Of a stretch of 64,000 nt of DNA, positions 58,361-64,000 are shown one piece after another. Both the position numbers and the translations under genes were made by a program. Source of the DNA: Sphagnum compactum (taxonomy: Eukaryota > Bryophyta > Sphagnopsida > Sphagnales); assembly GCA_965153455.1 (NCBI GenBank), contig OZ234499.1, forward strand, positions 12,520,271 through 12,584,270. Direction: 5' to 3'. Under the pieces are notes generated by a model. It had not been told where the DNA came from. It searched no databases and worked only from the letters and a program-made list of their open reading frames with translations. The stretch's first letter is position 1. Each line of letters begins with the position of its first letter.

Positions 58361-60160
58361 GTGTCAATTTTTCCCATATGTCGAGATTTCTTTCTCAAGT
58401 GTCAAATACTAGTGATACACTTAATGTATTACTCACACCATGTGTTAGTAGCATAGTGGTGCATTTTGGTTTAATTAATTATTTTTTTACTTTACCCATA
58501 CACTTTGAAATGTAACCTCTTGTCCATTTATTTTGAAATAATTCCCACTCTTTCTATGTTTAGATAGGCTATAAAAATTTTAGTGTATCAAAAGGTATTT
58601 AGTCTATCAATAGATCATTAATGTATCAACAGATTTTTAGTGTATTAATAGCACATGATTAATAATAGTTAGTTATAATATAAAAACTGATGGTAATTGT
58701 ATATTAGGTGTCAAAGTTTCATATGTAAAGTTTATTTGTGAAAATATGTTGATAATATATTCATGTATTGCTCACACCACATCTTACTAGTTAACAACAT
58801 AGTGGTGCATTTTGATTAAATTAATTATTTTCTATGTTACCCATACACTTGGAAATGTGGCAACCTTTTGTCCATTTATTTTGAAAATTCTCATTTTTTT
58901 TAATGTTTAGAGGGGTTGAAAAAGCCTTAGTGTATCAAAAGGTCATTAATGTATCAACACATCATTAATTTATGAATAAAATTTTAGTGTATCAGTGACA
59001 TATGGTTACTAATAATTAGTTATAATTGAAAAATGATTGTAAATGTATATTAGGTGTCAAATTTTCATATGTAAGGTTTATTTATCAGGTGTGAACATGT
59101 TTATGATACACTCAATGTCTTGTTCACATCACACCTTGATAGTAGATTAATGGTTTTTAACAAAATTAACAATTGTTTTACCATACTTATAAATTTTGGA
59201 AATGTGGCAACCTTTTGTCCATTTATTTAAAAATATTCTCACTCTTTTTATGTTTAGAAGGGTTGAAAAAGTTTTAATGTATCAAAAGATCATTAGTGTA
59301 TCAACACATCATTAATGTATCAATAAAATTTTAGTGTATCAATGACATATGGTTAATAATAATTAATTATCATTGAAAAATAAGTACATGTCTTCTAAGT
59401 GTCAAATTTTCATATGCAAGGTTATTTCTCAAGTGTGAAAATATGTTTATAATACATTCAATGTATTGTTCACATCACATTTTGATAGTAGATTATGGGT
59501 TTTTAACGAAATTAATAGTTGTTTTACCTTATTTATAAACTTGGAAATGTAGCAACCTTTTGTCCATCTATTTTGAAAAATTCTCACTCTTTTTATGTTT
59601 AGAGGGGTTGAAAAAGCTTTAGTGTATCAAAAGGTCACTAGTGTATCAACACATCATTAATTTATGAATAAAATTTTAGTGTATCACTGACATATGGTTA
59701 ATAATAATTAGTTATAATTGAAAAATGAGTAAATGTATACAAAATGTCAAATTTTCATGTAAGGTTTACTTTTCAAGTGTGAAAATATGTTTATGATACA
59801 CTCAATGTATTGCTCACATCACATATTGCTAGTAGATTATTTAGATGGGCTGAAAAATCCTTAATGTATCAATAAATCCTTGATGTATAAAAAAAATGGT
59901 AAATTATAGTTAGTTATGATCAAAAAGTGGTGTTAAATGTATGTCCGGTGTCAAGTTTTCATATGTAACCATTTATTTCTCAAGTGTGAAATATTAGTAT
60001 TACATTCAATGTATTGTTCACACCATGTGTCAATAGTAAATTAGTGGTTTGGTACTAAATTAACAATTATTTTATCTTACCCATAAACTTGGGAATATGA
60101 TAATATTTTATCCATGTATTTTCAAAATTTAATGTACTAATATTTTTTGATACATTAAAA
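58361..60160. repeat. Satellite array, monomer about 345 bp
   Basis: The monomer start [AG][GA]TGTCAA..TTTCATATG recurs at 58361, 58709, 59054, 59399, 59743 and 59948, giving steps of 348, 345, 345, 344 and a shortened 205 bp. A second marker (TGTATTGCTCACA[CT]CACA) recurs with the same spacing. Each monomer contains internal TAGTGTATCAA/TTAATGTATCAA repeats of 10-20 bp. The array has about five full and one deleted copy, AT-rich, without coding content. It starts about 340 bp from the 5' end of the MULE relic. Confidence 0.92.
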
Positions 60161-63160
60161 ATTATAGTATAATAGAAAAACATTTAGATGTTTATCTACA
60201 AAAAAATTTATACATGTAGTCGTTTTGAAATTTCCCCCCCCCCTCCTTACACAATACATATGTATCATAGGATTTATGTTGATGATATAACATGATGCAT
60301 GATAGAATATGATGCATTGATACACTGCCATTTCGATACACAACAAAAAAAATAAAATTACCAATAATCCCTGGAATATTTATTGCTAGATCAAAAATGA
60401 TAAATTCTCACCAATATTTATTGCTAGAAAAAAAAATGATCAATTTTCACTCTTGTGCAGGATGCCCCCTGACTTCAAAAAGGTACTAATGTAGGCACCT
60501 GGTAAGCACCTGCCATCAAAACCTGGCGATCATTTTATGCTGGGGGCATTTCCTTATACTAACCTCATGAGGTGGGCAGGGAATGGGAGCCAAGTGTGGG
60601 ACCTGAATTCCCAGCACTGCCCTTTGAGGTCCTTATGCATTCAAGATCCTTATCGGGCACAAAAGATATGGTAGAATTCTAATGGCTCCAATTTTGTTTG
60701 AGAACAAGGGGAGGCACTGTACACAAAAGGTCCCTTGAAATTTGAGGAACCAGCCCTACATGTATGTAAGGCGTCCCTTCTGTTGTGATAGAAATTTGTA
60801 TCAATTCAGGTGCTCAGGTGCCCTCCAAATACACTAAAAATGTTCTACCATATCTTCATGAATAGATTTAGCTGTACAAGAAGAAAGTTACCTACAGAAA
60901 ATAATTTAAGTTCAAATTAAAATATGAGATAGGTAACAAGCATCCCAAGAAAACCAGTTCAGTGATTTATTGTGCGGCAAATTTTTGCCAATTGTTTTTT
61001 TTAGAAAAAGAATATTTTGTCAGCAATTCACTTTTTTTTGGAAATATATAAATACCAAAAAAAATTAAATGTTTTGAAAGAAATTGCCAAATATCGTCAC
61101 GATTGCCTACAATTACAGTTATGTGGAAAGTCACCCTGTCTTTGGGCCCTAGTTTGACCGTCTAAACCTTGTTTCATAAGTAAGAAAAATTGGTTACCAT
61201 TTCATGAAACTAGATATCAATTTAGAATATTTGCAGGATCTTATTTTGACAAGGCTTTGATTCAATGAAAAACATGAGAAGCAGTCTAGGTGCAGGTAAG
61301 GTTTAGGGTTCTCAAGGGAGTTTCACCCACAGTTTTCATCTCGACTTCTCATTTAATCCCCTGTTTTGGCAAAACTGGGGCCTTTTACCCCCAGTTTGGG
61401 TACTCTCCAGACAACTCTACTGGTTTAATTTACATGTGGAACACACAGGTGAGGTTTGTTAATTGCTCCAACAAATTGTCAATTTAATTGTCCATGCATA
61501 TCTAACCTTGGGTCATTGAAATTTTGGAAGGTCAAGACATACAAGTACAAAACATTTCTAGAGGCCAAATAGCATGTCAAACACCTCCAATGTAAAAAGC
61601 TCGGGCCCAAGTTCAAGTGACTTGGCCTCTAATTTACTAGCTGTACCACTTAGGTTTGGAATTTTCTTTTTGAAAAAACAAGAACAATTGTCTCCAGAAA
61701 TCTCTCTTAGGCTTTTTACTTCAAGCTTAAGCTTTTGACATGAGGCTTGGGCTTTTAAGTAGAGTTTTGTAAAACATTAGACTTTGTAAAATTGATTTTA
61801 GAATCTACCCTTTTTCGACAAAAAAGGTTATGTCAACAAGGATAAACATTTATTTTTTTTAGTAATGAGTTTACATTCCAAAAGTTTGAAAATTTGAGAG
61901 ATGCATGGATTTAAAAATAAATAAAATTGATGTTTTTAATAAGATTTTGGCATTCCAAATAAGAAATAGTCATTTTGGAAATGTATTAGAATTCTATGTT
62001 TTTTATTGGTTCATTCTTCAAGAGGACATTCAAAATTTGTTCAATTATTTTTAACCAACCATTTTTGCACTTATTTATTAAAGAACTAAACATTTATATC
62101 CACCTTTCATTGTTTAACATTTCAAAATGTTCATTTTATGTCAAAACATAGGAACACAAGACAAAACTATGTTATGGTTTTTGTTGTGGTAGGTCAATTG
62201 TGAATGCACCCACCTTGTCTCATCATTAATGGCCACACCGTTTAGTAATTCCAAATTTGGTACATTTGTTCATGAACTAAAATTCTCTACCCATTTTTCA
62301 TCGTCATATTTTATGATGGAAAAAAAAAAAAAAACTAGTTGTTGATCTTGGCTTCACCCAATGATAAAAGTCATGGCTTAAAAATAATGAAACCAAATAT
62401 AATCAATAATTGTGAAGTGCAATTATATAAAAAATGGACTAAGTGATAGCAAAAACATTGGAGGTATTTACCAATGTTGGTTGGGTATCTACTTTTGGAC
62501 ATACCCAATGGACAAGGTATTTTCAAAAAATTCATATGTGATACCCTAGGGGCCTTGGCTGCACAATTTTTTTTTAACAAATTAAAATCCTCCAAGCATA
62601 GACATAGGTTAGATTTTTAAAAAAAGATGGGCACGAGTAACATGTATCAAAATTGGTGATGTTCGGGGGACCTCAACCCAAGCATGTGCATTAACAAATA
62701 TGACCATAATTCATATGGTTTTCAAGCAAAAAAAGAAAGAGTACACACTGTTTTATGAAATACTCACATACAACTTACAAATCCCATGATACAAATTGTT
62801 CTTTGAAATTGTCAAACACAACTTCCAAATCCTATGTTTTCAACAACTGAATATTAACTCCGAAGTTTGTAACCTAAATAACTACATGATGCAACATTAC
62901 TACCACCAAAATTGTAGCCTAGGTGACTAAATGATTAATGATGTAGTATTGATGTCAAGGTGGCAAATTAATCCAAGTTGGAGTTGTTGATGGCACACCA
63001 AAAACTTTTGTTCAGCTTCAGCTATAGCCTTAGTTTGATTTGGTGGGTGTAGAGTGCACTTTTAGACTTTGGCATACTATGCACATATAAACTATAAACA
63101 AAGACATTTAGTAGCCATGCATTGAAACTACATCATCAAACCTCAACAATATAATGTAAA
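60161..63160. other. AT-rich spacer
   Basis: Holds a C run (about 60234-60243), a GC-richer segment at 60450-60800 with CACCTGGTAAGCACCTG-type words, and many A/T runs. Short frames only (for example 61290-61487); none recognised. It includes a poly(A) of 14 near 62321. Confidence 0.5.
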
Positions 63161-63164
63161 ATGG

Positions 63165-63500
63165 AAACCCCAACCAAGATCACAACAATTTGTTAAATAA
63201 AAACCCAACCCCACACCCAATAATACGCAAATTGGAAACCCAAAATATGCAATAATTAAAAAATGGAAAACCCAACATTTGCAAACCTAGAAATTGGGAA
63301 ACCCAACCCCAACCCAATAATTTGTAAACTGAAACCCAAACCCATCCCAACAATCTGCAAATTAGAAACCCAACCTTAACTCGAACAATGTACAAATTGG
63401 AAACCCCAACACCAATGAACTATAAATCAGCCCAACAATTTGTAATTAAAAAAACCCAATAAAATGCAATTTGGAAACCCAAAAAATTTACAAATTACAA
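63165..63500. repeat. Degenerate GAAACCCAACCCCAACCCAA-type repeat
   Basis: The phrase AA[AT]TGGAAACCCAA(CCCCAA)CCCAA.AATTTG[CT]AA recurs about every 30-60 bp (for example 63231, 63261, 63292, 63325, 63364 and 63396), on average about 40 bp apart. It is a decayed minisatellite. Confidence 0.6.
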
Positions 63501-63737
63501 ACTACACAACAAATCTATAACACTTTGAAAACTCCACAATAGATCATACACACACATTTTGGACCCATTATACTCGAGCTTTAAAAAGATTTGTGTTTTT
63601 CTCATCATTGAAGCACTTTGCCCTTGGTACCTACACGTCCAACAAACCACAAAAACACTTGCAACAAAAAATGGGGCAATCTACCATTAAGGTTAGCATC
63701 CATGCTTCTTGATCTGCACCTAGAAACACCACATATG

Positions 63738-64000
63738 TTAATCTTCTTCAAACAAACTAAAATTAGCAATGAGATTTTCATTTTTTGAAATCATGTCATC
63801 TTCAATCTTGAGGTATTCCTTGATTGAATTAGGTAGGCCAGTCGTGCACCCAAACCTGGGATCATCTAGCCAATTCTTCATTATAAAAACCAACTTGTCC
63901 AAATTTTCAATCCCAAGTCAACAATGTCTCAAACCTATAATGACACCTACCATATTGAAAGTTCTTTCAATTTCTATTTGTGAATCGACAATGCCCATGA
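63738..64000 (-). pseudogene. hAT transposase C-terminal dimerisation region, partial
   Basis: The minus strand from the window edge reads DSQIEIERTFNMVGVIIGLR, HC, stop, LGIENLDKLVFIMKNW, DDPRFGC, and ends FSLFEED-stop at 63738. This matches the conserved end of plant hAT transposases (ERVFS.AG...LRRCRL..ENLD.L). The internal TGA replaces the Arg codon expected at RCRL, compatible with CGA to TGA. The N-terminal part lies outside the window. The function, cut-and-paste transposition, is lost in this copy. Confidence 0.68.

Noticed and set aside
61560-61650. Possible second SINE-like A/B box pair
   Set aside because: The B-box-like and A-box-like words are on opposite strands or poorly spaced.
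1-64000. CRISPR arrays, bacterial operons, rRNA genes
   Set aside because: The window is plant nuclear DNA; none of the repeats has the direct-repeat/spacer structure and no rRNA sequence was seen.

Overview
The window is nuclear DNA from a land plant. The evidence is multi-exon genes with GT-AG introns, a plant-type cycloartenol/sterol C24-methyltransferase, a plant OTU deubiquitinase, an RLK/Pelle kinase, a plant nuclear tRNA-Ser(GCU), and degenerate plant-type transposons (CACTA, MULE, PIF/Harbinger, hAT, a retroelement). The low gene density, long AT-rich spacers and heavily decayed transposons would suit a fern or another seedless plant, but this is inference; a gymnosperm is not excluded. 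Most of the 64 kb is AT-rich repeat-derived spacer.

Layout. 1-15.5 kb: AT-rich spacer holding a 230-bp tandem duplication, a tRNA-derived SINE-like box pair, a complete non-autonomous CACTA element with 3-bp target duplication (8781-11445) and a GC-rich island (about 12.84-13.72 kb). 15.5-20.1 kb: OTU deubiquitinase gene (+) with TATA box, CT-rich long leader and 5 coding exons. 20637-20718: tRNA-Ser(GCT). 20.7-26.8 kb: spacer with several short tandem duplications. 26.9-30.1 kb: two-exon receptor-like kinase (+) with a transmembrane segment but almost no ectodomain. 31.6-34.0 kb: a small single-pass membrane protein (-), possibly with a distant terminal exon. 35.5-37.5 kb: decayed PIF/Harbinger element with transposase (+) and Myb/SANT-like partner ORF (-). 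39.3-44.3 kb: degenerate CCTA/TAGG-type repeats, a gag zinc-knuckle relic and a run of tandem duplications. 45.1-51.4 kb: complete 13-exon sterol C24-methyltransferase (-), whose exons join without a phase error into 343 residues. 52-54.8 kb: two copies of a dispersed repeat with a hairpin, flanking a TA-bounded insertion. 55.4-58.0 kb: MULE transposase pseudogene (-). 58.36-60.16 kb: satellite array with a monomer of about 345 bp. 63.2-64 kb: short repeats and the 3' end of an hAT transposase pseudogene (-).

The five functional-looking genes are unrelated housekeeping or signalling genes (ubiquitin editing, translation, receptor-type signalling, a small membrane protein, sterol synthesis). 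Nothing suggests that they form a cluster. The most notable material is in the repeats: the intact CACTA ends, the new satellite beside the MULE, and the hairpin-bearing repeat upstream of the sterol gene.
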